A stretch of 64,000 nt of DNA from Agrocybe praecox (Eukaryota; Basidiomycota; Agaricomycetes; Agaricales; Agrocybaceae), in NCBI GenBank assembly GCA_964017145.1, contig OZ024847.1, forward strand, positions 3,534,001-3,598,000, written 5' to 3'. The notes under the pieces are model-generated. The model had not been told where the DNA came from and made no database searches. It saw only the letters and a program-made list of their open reading frames with translations. Shown in pieces: positions 34,975 to 46,202 of this stretch (the stretch's first letter is position 1; every line of letters starts with the position of its first letter). A program made the translations under genes and the position numbers.

Positions 34975-35640
34975 ATGTCTCGGCACGGCTCAAACGTGAC
35001 TGATGGCAACGCCGTTTGGTTGCCACCTCACCTCTTTCTCTCCCACCACCACCACCACTTCGTCCCGCACCACCACGTCGCTCCCCACTCCCCAACGACG
35101 ACGGCAGCGACAACGCCCACGACGACGACGACACAGCGACGCCAACGACGACACGGCGACGACACGCACATCAGCGACGACGACACGACGACGACGATGG
35201 CGACGATGACTCGACGACGACACGATGGCGGGGTGACGACGACGACACGAGCCACGACGAAGACGACTCGCCAACACCAACGCCAACGCCAACAACACGC
35301 CAACGACGAACGCCAGCGAACCAGCCGACAAACACGAGGCGGCGGGCATGGGCATGACGTGGCCAGGTGAGGGGCGACGACGACGTGGCAGCGACGACCC
35401 CAACAACGTCACGCAAGCGACGCCGCACGAACGACGACGACAGGATGCCAACGACGACCCCAACAACGGCAACACGCACAACGACACAACGCCGATGCCA
35501 ACGACGACGAGGCACCAACGGCAACGACCGTCGGACGTGCGTAACGGCAACGACGAATACGAGCGGCCTATGCCAGCGAACCAGCCGACGAACGCGAGGG
35601 GGCGGGGTTGGGGGCAAGGGCGTGACGTGTCGAGGGAGGG
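34975..35640. repeat. CGA/CAACG-rich minisatellite block
   Basis: Low-complexity GC-rich sequence built from CGACGA, CAACGCCAACG and ACGACACGACG words. A longer segment, GCCAGCGAACCAGCCGACAA (35313) and GCCAGCGAACCAGCCGACGA (35573), recurs about 260 bp apart together with following GGCG/GACGTG sequence. Open frames across it on both strands come from composition and should not be taken as genes. Confidence 0.75.
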
Positions 35641-36290
35641 CGTTTAGGACGACGACGAGGTATGTGCCCTCACCACTCCGTTCGCTCGCTCACCGCCGCT
35701 GTCGACGGGCTGGGCCCTCTGTTCCTCCTTTCCCATCCCCTTCCTCCTCCCCACCTTCTCATCTCTCCCTATCCCCTCTCATCTCTTCTCTCTGTCCTCC
35801 CCTTTCCATATCCCCTCCCCCTTATTTTTTTCTAATTAAAAATAATTATATAAGTTTATACAAATCATGTATATTATGAATTTTCTCAATTAATTAATGA
35901 AATTTCGCTTTTTATATGTCTTTTTGTGTGATTCTCATGTTTTTGGTGAATATTATGTTTTTTTAAACATAAATGACATGAAATTTTTTGGAATGCACCT
36001 GGAATGGTTGGAATCCAAGTGGAATCTGTTCCTATGGACTTGTGTTAAATTTTGTTAAGTCCCACCTTACTTGGAATCCAGATGGAATGTGATTGGATTC
36101 CATTCCTATTCCATTCCACCCCAAATTGGGTCATTGGAATCCATCTGGAATCAAGTTGGAATTGACCAGGAACACAGTTGGAATCCATATGACTTGGCTG
36201 GACTGGAGCTGGAATGGTTGGATTCCAATTGGAATCCCCGGAATTAACCTGGATTCCATGGAATCCACTTGGAATCAGGGGGGGAGGGTA

Positions 36291-38395
36291 AAGTACTGAC
36301 CACGCGCCTTGACATACTTAAAAGCGGCAGACCTTCTCCCCAGACCTGACTCCGCCAGTATGAAACATGTTACTCGTTGATTGAAAACCCTTAACCTGCG
36401 GGCCCGTCCAGAGAAGTACTTCAACGCGGAAAGCGGATACCAGCAAGGTGATTTTAATTATAGCACTGTGTTTGTGTGCGAATGTACATTGGTTGGTACC
36501 AGTGGGCATCCTTTCTGTTTATTGAAGATACATGATACAGAAGCTTCAGTGCCTGGTTTGAGATCTGTATGGGCCTCGTAAAAATTGACGCGTTTGTTGT
36601 AAATACCGGTTGATAAATAAATATCAAGCCCTACCCTGTCGAACAGTGAACTAGTACGCGTCCATGAAGGCCTGTGCAAATCATACACACACCCTACGAA
36701 ACAATATCGCTTCTGAGTGGCACCGCCCACAATCAAGTGTAAATCTTATAGCAAAATGTTCTAAGAAAACGTTCGGCCGGAACGAGCGACGTACATGACT
36801 TAGAGAGCCCAGGGATTACCACCCGGCGTTATGATTTCCGAAATGCATTAGTTACGCCATCTCGAAAGATACCTCCAAACCTGTTTTCATATTCGAAATC
36901 GAAATGCCGGATAGTATCCGCACCCAAGCGTCGCGCAGGAGATTAGCACCAGGATCAGGCCCCGGGTGAGGACGCAGAGAGGGAAGTTAGAATGAAGCAC
37001 AAGTCCAATTGTAAGTTATATCTCAATTCCGGAAGAGATACATGGCCTTACACCTTTTTGACAGCAACTTTCACTCGATAAGCATCGTGCATGCGAGCAG
37101 GGACGTGGTGCGTGGAAGATTCCTTTTTTTTTTTGATAGCTCGGTTATACGGCACGACAGGATGCCGATGGGCTATCGTGGGAAGAATCACGTTATTCCA
37201 GATATTTATATTTTCCATTTCTTCCTTTCGACTAAGCTTTTTGTTGGTTATGTACCAGTATCAGCTTCAATTTAATTTTGTTCTTATATTCCTACGTATA
37301 CTATGGCTGATAAATATTCAATATCTACTTGCAAAACGTTCTCTCATTATCCTTGTTTATATAAACTCGTTTCAACTTTCAGCTCATAACACATCCTCGG
37401 TAGTTATTTCTTCTCTTGGTTTGAGAACCTCTGAGTACGAATGAACACTTAGAGAATCCTGGAAGATCGCTCAGAAATCTCACCCAGGAAAATCATGGCC
37501 GTCGTTCAGGTTCGTTCCCCATCATGCCGGCGTTGGGCGACGCGTTTGAATGCATACTGACGTTGACCATTTCCAAGAGTAAGCAACAGTGCCACTATAT
37601 CGCTACGGGCTCATGTTTCCGAGAAGATGGAAACGGGTACATAATTAGCACATTCCACTCAAATCATTCAAGTGTCTAGACGTCTATCCATCGTTACTTA
37701 GCACTAACTATGACCCACGCAAGTGAAATTGTAGTACATGTATACCTGTATCCACAATATCTCCTCGGATGTAGTACTGCGGATCGTGACGGCGCAATTG
37801 GAGAGTACATATCATGGTCAATTCCTACCCCATTACTCGCTGATGTCCGCCGTACACTTCACACGAGGAAGGAAATGATCTGTGCGGCGGTGAGCCCCGT
37901 GAGAGTATAATCGCTCAAAGACGAAGCGTAAGCAGCTTGACGGAAGATGTAAGCGATACTTCCCGACACCCTGTATTTATAGATACTGTGAGTCTTGAAT
38001 ATTGAGTCCTTGCCAGTATAAATTCTACTTGTGATCGATGCTGCACACGTTACACACTTAAATATCCATAACCCTCATCCCCGACTAGATACATAGCTAC
38101 GCACGCCCGGCACATTGAACACATATGTCGGTATATCATGTGCATCAGAAATGTTTCCGGCAGGCATTCCGGGTCGAGCGCGACGCCCATCTGACGTATA
38201 CGTCCTCCCGCGTCGCGTCATTGTCAATTTTCTGACACTGGACATGGGAATGAGAAATCTACACTGCTCGGATGATACCTACTGGTGTTTGACTTAGCTT
38301 GAGCGATATAAAATGAGACATCTTCAGGTCTTTATTTTCCAGGTTCCACTACTACTCGAGTAACCTTTCAGCTCCATTATCAAGGCTTACGCATC
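36291..38395. other. Intergenic, no supported gene
   Basis: Short frames (37042-37444, 37710-37910) lack family features. A TATA-like GATATAAAAT at 38305-38314 lies 82 bp upstream of the secreted-protein ATG and may be its core promoter. A T-run and GATAGCTCGGTTAT at 37130 resemble 45155-45168. Confidence 0.35.
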
Positions 38396-39254
38396 ATGCA
38401 TTTCAAATCTTCCACATTCGTTGCACTCGCTGCTTATGGCACTTTATCAGGTATGCATACTACTCAAACACTACCATAATCCAAGCGCTAAGTATCAATT
38501 CCTGTATTACATGCCACAGTGCTTGCCACGACAACCTGCGAGAACAAGACCATTATTGATACGCAGGACATCATCTCGCCCACAGGCGGTCCTACCATCA
38601 AGATGACGGCATATAGCTGTTCTAACGCTGTCGAGAAGCGTGAGGACTTGGTTACGTCATCGAGGCTCAGTAAGAGGGCCGACCCACGGTGCACTACTAC
38701 CCCTTGCTGGTGCGGAATACCGTGTACGAGTTATTTAAAAGCCAGAAAATTATCAATATTTATTATTTGATACGTTTTTAGGCACTCCAATTTCGTGCAG
38801 AGCGGAAACGCAAGCCATCCGAGGAAACGACTGCTCCGGTCTTCAACAAGCCATGCTCGCTAATCGTGAGTATTTATAGTGTCAAATGTTGACAAAAATA
38901 CATCCTAAACGGCGTATTTTAAATATAGCGAATACGTTCACGATCCCCCTTGGAGACATCATCGGATTCTCTTTAGAGAGCTGCGAGTATACCTTCGCTG
39001 CTACAACTGGAGCTCAGTACTGTTTCACAGACTTGGTATGTGTGAGATTTTAGCTATCCCGCTCATCGTGCTGATTCGTAGTAAAGGGAAGTGCGGCGGT
39101 TAACATCTTCTCGGTATGCGGTACTGGACAGCAAGGATCCTGCGCGCTGGTTCAAGGACAATTACAAGCATTCGTTGGGTACGTATCCGATCTATACGTT
39201 TTGAATTCTTTATAAACTGATTGATATTCTCAATTCAGTCAAGAATCTTTCTAA
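38396..39254 (+). CDS. Small secreted cysteine-rich protein with Kex2-type sites
   Basis: Six exons in one frame (38396-38450, 38520-38723, 38782-38865, 38929-39035, 39087-39178, 39239-39254) give 185 aa. The start MHFKSSTFVALAAYGTLSVLA is a typical signal peptide with cleavage after VLA. Two Lys-Arg sites (VEKRED, LSKRAD) near residues 62 and 76 suit Kex2 processing. The part after the second holds ten cysteines, including PRCTTTPCWCGIPCTPISC, split as RCTTTPCWC and CTPISC by an intron. It is predicted to be a processed, disulfide-rich extracellular protein of the effector-like class. No family is recognised. All splice sites are GT..AG. Confidence 0.75.
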
Positions 39255-39537
39255 GGACTAAAACAGGAGGATCAGCCGGAGGCGAACTGCTATGTCATCA
39301 CATTATGAGTGAACAGGATCGTTGGGCAAGTGTAAATCGAAACACTTGTATCAGACTAGTTTGAATGCCTAGAGATATCTTTTGAGACTTTTATATCACT
39401 TGGAGGCGATATGGACAGGGTTCAAGCACTTTATTTCGATAAAACTTTGATCTCTTCCAACTCGGTAAGTGACAAAATTTAACACCACGGATAATACATA
39501 AAAACGACGCATTGTCATATGAATAGGCATAATAATT
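39255..39537. other. 3' flank, nothing else seen
   Basis: Short AT-rich gap between the secreted-protein gene and the convergent MYND relic. No coding evidence. Confidence 0.3.
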
Positions 39538-41164
39538 TTATTCTTCTTGAATTTTGATTTTGGATAGAAAATCCCACTCGATATCCTTTCCGAACGTTTT
39601 ATCTAGATTTCTTTGAGTCATCGAAGTTGTCAAAAGATTGGCAATATCCGAGACCAACACAGAATCGACACTCTTGGATCGGCAGATTTCTTGAAAATCC
39701 TAGACAGTGGCATATTCAGTGAACAACTTGGTCCATGCTGGTGACCCTATCGTGTCTCGTAGCCGACATATTTTGGTGCAAAGAGTTTTATGCGGGTACG
39801 TTGGGTGCTTCCACGAATCTCGTTGACACTATTATGGAGACATCATAAAGGAAACGATATTGTATGAGATATTACTTACTTCTCTGTCGCAGTAGCGAAC
39901 AAAATTGCATTTTCCGCATGCTTGGAGGCAACTTCCTCTTCCTCCCGCTGGGGCAATCTATGGAGAAGCATCCGGCTTTTCGCACCTCTTTTATCCTTAC
40001 CCACGCATGATGACTGTTCTCGAAACTTTGCGATATTATGAGATCCAATTGTTTCTGCGGGAAACTATCCTTAAGGCGAACCATACCGGTATCCCAGTTA
40101 ATATCCAAATGGCGCGGTGGGAAGGCAATTAGCATCGTGAGCGTCCTTTTAGCGTCCTTGAGTACGGGTCCTGCTTTAGAGACAAGGTCCAACGTGCGTT
40201 CCAATATCTCTGTGGCGTTATGCTGGGTGAGGACAAAGGCAAGTTCGGTAGCACAAAGGGAGGGGAGGAAGTGCAGTAGAATGCATGCGAATTTCACTCC
40301 TTCGTTGAAACCTTGCTGCTGCAACTGAACACACGGTGACATTTTTTGGCGGGCCACAGAGGCGCCTTGGTTACGGGAGTTGGCGTAAGGGTCATCCAAA
40401 TCCTTGAGTGTACTCATGGTAGTCGCGAACGCCAGGTCGTATTTCAGTATGTGTTTCTCTGCCTTGAAGAGTTCTTGTGCGAATTCATCGTGGAATTGAC
40501 ATAATGCGGCGGTGAGCAAAAATGTAAAGCGATCCGATTTTGCATGACTGATCTTAGCCAACGTGTTCAAGGCATCGATGGAGTGTTCGAATCCGAAAGG
40601 GAAAAGGTCTTCTTCACCCCGAGGCCATTTGCGTGCGCCGTTGTCACCGTCAGGGCTTTTTTTGGAAACATGGAACTTGTTGAACGACCTATGACTGATA
40701 CCCATATGGACAACGCTAGAAATCATACACGAAACCAAAAATATTGTGTTTTCTGGCTGTGGCGGTGGTGTCATGGCGTTTCTTTCTCTGAGAAAGGATG
40801 GAAGCTCGGCGAGGACGAGGGGGCATGGTTTGTGGAGGTCATATAGCTCCCTGCTTGTCAAGTCACATCAACACACGGGAAAATTGGATGACATGTCTTC
40901 ATACTCCGACGTCGTGCGGCATAATGTGAGGAATCGCATTGAAGCCCTGAGAAGCTCATGCTGCGAGGATGCAAATTTCACCGTTGCTGCAGTCGTACCG
41001 AGAATTCTGAGCTCCTTCTCCAGACATGCTAAGGCAATCTGGACTCTCCAAAAGCATATTTGAGATGAGGTAGGAGAGCGCAGCACAGCCGTCAGCAGCT
41101 CGATGGAGGATTTGAGGCACTTGTGCGGCCGACTTCGATGAGAATCTTGATTGAATGAGGTCAT
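39538..41164 (-). pseudogene. MYND-family paralogue with two stops and a frameshift
   Basis: Homologous end to end to its neighbour at 41618-43241. It starts at ATG 41164 (MTSFNQDSHRSRPHKC). Lesions: TGA at 40868-40870 in the Cys-rich block, where relatives read CRCD (consistent with CGA to TGA); a frame slip within the ~34-nt linker just before the finger (39920-39955), which has 36 nt in the neighbour; and TAG at 39700-39702 after the finger. The finger itself still reads CGKCNFVRYCDRE joined by a 51-nt intron (39829-39879) to CQRDSWKHPTYPHKTLC. Its flanks and intron position match the intact copy, so inactivation is recent relative to the duplication. Confidence 0.8.
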
Positions 41165-41617
41165 TGACTCTTGAGTATATAGACTGCGCAGATGAGTCAA
41201 AATTAAAGGTTGATAAAATTTAAATATGACTAAAAATCAAGAAAAAACCCTACTAAAGTTGAAGTGAGATCCCTTCGAAGGTCCGATGAAGGTTAATAGG
41301 GGCCCCTGCCAGGTGTACGTTGCCGTTGCCGTTCCAATGCTGGTAATTGTAGAGATGAAGTAGAACTGGTTCGCGAATAACGCGTCAGACGAGCTCGAAG
41401 ACGTGTATGGCAAGCTTCAAAGACTATGGTGGTTGGTGACAAGGAAGAAAACAAAAACAACTTTATTCCGATTCGGAGCTAAAAATGCGGTCACGTTATA
41501 TTCTCTGCGTTCTTATCTAATCTACTGTAATCTCTTAAAGCTTCGCACAGCCACTCGACTTCAAGCAGGAATACATATCAAAGTTCGGATTTCAAACGCC
41601 ATATTACTATGTAACAT

Positions 41618-43241
41618 CTATTTCCAGCCAAATATTATAGCGAGGTTTTTCTGCGTCAACAGCGTCGCCACCAGAACCGCAATTTCCGCCACAGACGCAT
41701 GGTCGATATTCTTCGATTGGCAGACTTGTTGAAAAGCCTCAAGAGATCCATGTTCGAGGGTGAATAATCTCGCCCATGCTGCTGGTCCGATTCTTTCTCG
41801 CAAATGACATATTTTACTGCATAGCGTTTTGTGAGGGTACGTTGGGTGTTTCCATGAGTCGCGCTGGCACTATAGGATGTTGTAAACGACACTGTATGAA
41901 CCACAGAAAATGGAAACTTACTTCTCTTCCACAGTAACGCACGAGAATACACCTCGCGCAGGCTGACATACTCGAATCTTCCTTCCTTACTGACCGACAA
42001 TTCAAAGAAAAACATCCAACTTTAGGTATATCTTTGATATTTACCCATGCTTGACGAGTGTCCCTGAATGCGTCAGACGTAACGACCTGCAGATTTCCGA
42101 GATTTATATCGTCTCTCATGCAGATGACGCCGGTTTGCCAGTCAGCGTGGAAATTCCTAGGAAGAAACGTTTCTAGAAACACGAGGGTTGCTCTGGCATC
42201 TTTGAGGATGGGCCCGGACATAGCTGAAAGTGCGGATACGCGATCGATGATCTGCATGGCGTTGTGTTGTGTGAGAATAAAGACGATCTCGACAGGACAA
42301 TACATAAGAAGATAGTGGAGTAGTAAACATATGGTTTTGACGCCGGCATTAAAGTTATCCAACTGGCTTTTCTGTGAGAGCCGTTGAATCCACGTGGATG
42401 GTGAGTTGGTACGAATGACAGCACCGGGATTACGAGAGCTGGGATGGGCATTGGCGAGTTCCTGCAGGATGTTAAGAGGTGTTTTGAATGCCAAGTCATA
42501 TTTGAGTACGTGTTGATGTCCTTTGACTCTGAACAGTTCTCGTGCAAATTCATCGTGAAATAGACAAAGTGTAGTCGTTAGAGTGAATGGAAGGTATATG
42601 CCGTGTGCGTGGCTGACCTTGGCCCACAGGTTGATTGCCTCAATGGAATGCTCATATCCAAAAGGCAACAAGTCTTCTCTATCCTGAGGCCATTTGCGTG
42701 CAGCAGCGGAGTCACCGTCTTCGCCTGACATTTGCTTCGCGCACTAGAATTTGTTGGATGGTCTATGGCTAACGGCCATAAAGATCATGTCCGACATCAT
42801 ACTTGCGACTAATGGCATCGTCTCGTCAGGCCGTCCCGGCGGCGTCATGAAGTACTTTTCCTTGACGACGTATGGGAGCCTGGCGAGTGAAAGGGCGCAC
42901 GGTTTGTGACAATTGTACATCTTCTTGTTCTTCATATCGCATCGACATTCGAGAAAATGAGACGCCATCGCTTCATAGTCCGACATGTTTCGGCACAGTG
43001 TGAGAAAATGCATAGAAACTCGAAGAAGTTCGTGTTGCGACGATGCAAATTTTACCAATGCGGAAGTGGAACCTCGGAGATCAGTAATCTCCTCATCCAT
43101 GCACACCAGGGCATTTCGGATTCGCCAGAAGCATATTTTCGATATAGTTGGCGAGCGCAGGACAGTTGTCATTACTTCAATTGAGGATTTAAGGCAGTTA
43201 TGGCGCCTTCGAGAGGCAGAGTCGGGAGGCAATGAGGGCAT
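41618..43241 (-). pseudogene. MYND-family paralogue with a single in-frame TAG
   Basis: Starts at ATG 43241 (MPSLPPDSASRRRHNC). The frame is open and family-like except for one TAG at 42744-42746, between RPSNKF and CAKQMSGEDGD; the sister copy reads RSFNKFHV across the same point. The finger is complete: CARCILVRYCGRE, a 52-nt intron (41870-41921), then CQRDSWKHPTYPHKTLC, ending at 41618. Without the stop it would be about 520 aa. It could be a young pseudogene, a readthrough case, or two shorter proteins; the first is most likely. Confidence 0.75.
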
Positions 43242-43532
43242 CGCGTGGCTATATTTATTAAAACATATTAGAGGAATCGGTGCTCCGAATAGAGAAAGCA
43301 TTAAGAACATACAGTAGCTTTCAGAGATGTGTGAAGCTTTTGGGTGAACATTCAGCACGATTTGTACTTGAAGATTGGGAACCGAACACGCGTAAGAGCA
43401 GCCAGCATACACGACGGCGGCTAATGGCATGAGGCGAAACAAGAACAAAAAAATGTTGCCTGCAACTTTTAATTTCTTCGGGCCACGTTGACAAGACAAG
43501 GCATGTTATGCTTGACATGTGGACATCTAAGA

Positions 43533-44080
43533 CTACGGCAAACGATAACTAGTCATTAATATACACATTTTAGGAAGCACTGGTGCGCCTGGAGTCTTTG
43601 ATAACCTTGAGAGCCATGATTTCGACCCCATCTCAAAAATAGAGATCTCTCTGATGCTTTTCTCTTTACACGAGTCTCGGAACTGAGTTCCGGTCCTGAT
43701 ATCATACTTCTCCACGGGCTTACGCCATATTTTGGGTCCTAGAGCCTCTCGGAACGCCGATATTTTAGCACAGAGCTTCTTGTGCGGGTGTTGAGGATGT
43801 TTCCATGCCGACTTCTGGCACTAAATTTACGAATGATGCACGTAATATATTTCAGCGCGTAAAACAGGGAACAAAGCAGCGACACTCATCTCTGTGCCAC
43901 AGAACCGAATGATATCACATCCCGTACATAGCCGCGCTTTTAGACTTTCAGCAATAGGTAATCCACATCCTGGCGCCAAACATCCCAGGTAGCGCGCATA
44001 GATGATCACAGTCCAAACAGGTGATGTGTTATCGACAGTGAAGATCTTCTCATCCCAGATGGATGCATCCTTGTAAAACC
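43533..44080 (-). pseudogene. 5'-truncated MYND-family fragment
   Basis: Exon-like stretch 44080-43890 contains GCLAPGCG and CTGCDIIRFCGTE; exon-like stretch 43820-43533 begins CQKSAWKHPQHPHKKLC and ends at TAG. The donor between them reads ATGAGT instead of GTGAGT, so normal splicing is lost. The N-terminal two thirds of the gene are absent. Followed 3' by the intact strand order of the other copies, it looks like a decayed partial duplicate. Confidence 0.6.
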
Positions 44081-44391
44081 TGAAAGAACCATCATTCGAA
44101 CTTCCAAGTTGGCGCGGTCACGTCAGTGGATCACTATCTAATCTAATCTATTCTTGGGTGTTGCACTGCCACTTCGGTTAATGAACTCCAGCACATTACT
44201 GGCGCGTCGGCGGAAGGGCGTATGAGATATCATGCCAACATCAACGAAGCACAAGCCGAAAAAGACACACAGACAAGTGCACCAAGAGACCCTGCGAGGA
44301 GGAATGCTTACGGACATCAACCTTTTATCTGACTGCTCGGGCTGAGATCCCAATGCGATGGTGATGCCCTAACAAGCCTCCAAAGATAAGT

Positions 44392-44901
44392 GTGCCTGCA
44401 ACATCCCTCGAGGAGGTTGGGCTCGCTAGTATCACTCGACTCGGGTGTGGGCTGGACGGGGCCACTCCAACCTGGGAAATTCGCTGCTGCCACACGAAAC
44501 ATGACGGTGATGCTGCATGGGTCGAGCCACTTGTGAATTTACAGCTCACCTTCTTCATGCAATCGGTTTACGATGTGTTTTACCGGGCTTTAAAGAATGA
44601 ATGAGCTATAATATTATGATTACGACACAATACCGAACTTACTAAGAAACATACTTTTTCCAGTTGGCGTACAATCCTGGACTCTAAGCCGGGTATTCCG
44701 GTCCAAGCATCCTATGTCAATGGAACTTACACCGACTACCCAACGATTGCTGTTGGTATATCGGCGAGCGACAAAGTGGCAGAACACAGCATCATCGGTA
44801 CGTACCAATTCAGTCCAGTCCAATTCCACCGCACAAAAAGTCTAAACATTTCAGATGAACAATTTCCCCCAATTCAGCTCCAGTTCTTCGATAAATCATG
44901 A
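44392..44901 (+). CDS. Unidentified gene fragment, 3' exons
   Basis: An open stretch to 44604 (AAWVEPLVNLQLTFFMQSV) is followed by an exon 44664-44797 (ILDSKPGIPVQASYVNGT..) with clean CAG and GTACGT borders, then a last exon 44855-44901 (DEQFPPIQLQFFDKS, stop). The last join is in phase. The first exon has no GT donor at its end (ATGAGC), so either a different join is used or the gene is broken. No family recognised. Confidence 0.3.
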
Positions 44902-46055
44902 TGGTGCATATACACCTACCCTATGTAATTGCAGCCTTCAATTGCAAGACTGGAAGTGTCAAATATCAATAATTTTTCTCGGACCATAACATAAATGACC
45001 TTTCCTTTCCTTTCCTTTCCCCATCGTTCCAGTACTCACCAACGTTCCTTATATACGTCATCTCTATAGAAACGTCCAGTGGTATGCGCGAAGGGCGACG
45101 ACGAGGGGCGTGGCGGTAGCGGAACTGGAAGTAGGCTTGCTCCTTTTTTCTGATAGCATCGGTTATTGAACAAATTATCCAGCGCGACGGTTACTCGGCA
45201 TCCGTAAATGCCGAGTGATTGCCGTGGGAAACACGTGCGTTTCGTAAATGGGGTTTTTTTCTTTATTTTTTTCCTTCATATGTTCGGACAGCCCTCATAT
45301 TCAACTCTGTATATCTTGTACTGATACACCAGTAGGAGAATGCAGGGTAAAAGTAAAGTCAGAACTCGTGAACACCGTAAAATCGAGTCGGAGATTTTCA
45401 TCCTTACATACTCACTTCCTCTCGAGTCTCAACTGGGTCAGCACATCGATATAAACATGTAAGAGTGATTGATATCCGTAGTAATAATTCAAATACGCCG
45501 TGAGACGCGACGCGCGACGCGTCCTGCTCGCAACGTACGTGCACGTGTAAGGTTTACTTTGAATCAGCACACACCATATATCTTATCATTGAAAACGTCG
45601 GATGTTATCTACAGTGACCTGAAATAATCTTTTTGGCTCTGGGGCGCAGCTTGAATTTGCTTCTAGCAAGCTAGACAGAGTAGGTGCCTTGTCTCGTTTC
45701 TCAAACACAATGAACAGAAGCCTGAATGTGAGTTTTATATAAAGGTACGTATGCCTTTTTTTTTATGGACGTAGCTATAGTCCAGACGTTCATACGGTCA
45801 TAGAAAAGTCATTACCTAGAGTTCTGTGACGTGAGACCCTGAAAGTCTGTATGGAAAAGGACAGTACGTACGTACATCCATCCGTGTAAAACGACAAGCT
45901 TAGTCGCGTGTATTTGATTTAGCAGCAATGCTCTACGCCTCCCGTTGCTATTGAAGTAAGTTGCGATTGAAATGGTTAGCCAAGACCATTACGATTACTG
46001 AAATTACGATATATAAGGTGACTCACTGAGGCAGCACGGGCAGACACATTTGGAA
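44902..46055. other. Intergenic, no supported gene
   Basis: A GC patch at 45498-45545 (GAGACGCGACGCGCGACGCG then ACGTGCACGTG) is another copy of the GACGCG/CACGTG module. TTTCCTTTCCTTTCC near 45001 is a short pentanucleotide repeat. Confidence 0.35.
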
Positions 46056-46202
46056 ATGGCATCCGCAGACCTGGCAGAAAGAGCATCGGCACTGCTAATA
46101 CTGGACGCAACACCAGGAGCGACGACGCCAGAGGCAGCGATGAAAGACGTTATGGCGAGGAGATATTTGGAGAAATGCATGGTGGGTGCGGTTAGACGTT
46201 AG
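46056..46202 (+). CDS. Candidate small protein, 48 aa
   Basis: ATG at 46056 in good context (GGAAATGGC) opens a 48-codon Ala-rich frame (MASADLAERASALLILDA, MARRYLEKCMVGAVRR) ending at TAG 46200-46202. It is amphipathic-helix-like and GC-rich relative to its AT-rich surroundings, which argues against pure chance. It could also be one exon of a larger gene. Function unknown. Confidence 0.3.
   Translation: MASADLAERASALLILDATPGATTPEAAMKDVMARRYLEKCMVGAVRR

Larger units (their letters stand above)
34451..36288. mobile_element. MITE-like foldback element with GGAATCCA arms and CGA-rich core
   Basis: The 1,838-bp element begins CCCTCCCCCCC and ends GGGGGGGAGGG, with TA on both sides (34449-34450 and 36289-36290), as expected for a TA-targeting element. 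Both arms (34470-34805 and 35990-36275) consist largely of GGAATCCA / TGGATTCCA words. The motif is nearly self-complementary, so the arms can pair with each other and with themselves. The middle holds a tRNA-like segment (minus, ~34850-34928), a 0.7-kb CGA/CAACG-rich block (34975-35640) and a C/T-rich tract. No transposase is encoded, so it would be moved in trans. Confidence 0.6.

Noticed and set aside
34990..35879. Long frames on both strands across the CGA-rich block
   Set aside because: They arise in several frames at once from low-complexity GC repeats and have no domain or splice logic.
43821..43889. An AT-AG (U12-like) intron in the MYND fragment
   Set aside because: The start ATGAGT does not match the U12 ATATCC consensus; a mutated GTGAGT donor in a pseudogene is simpler.
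37084..45430. Possible shared promoter between 37.1 kb and 45.1 kb
   Set aside because: Only a T-run plus GATAGC..CGGTTAT phrase matches by eye; too short to claim homology.
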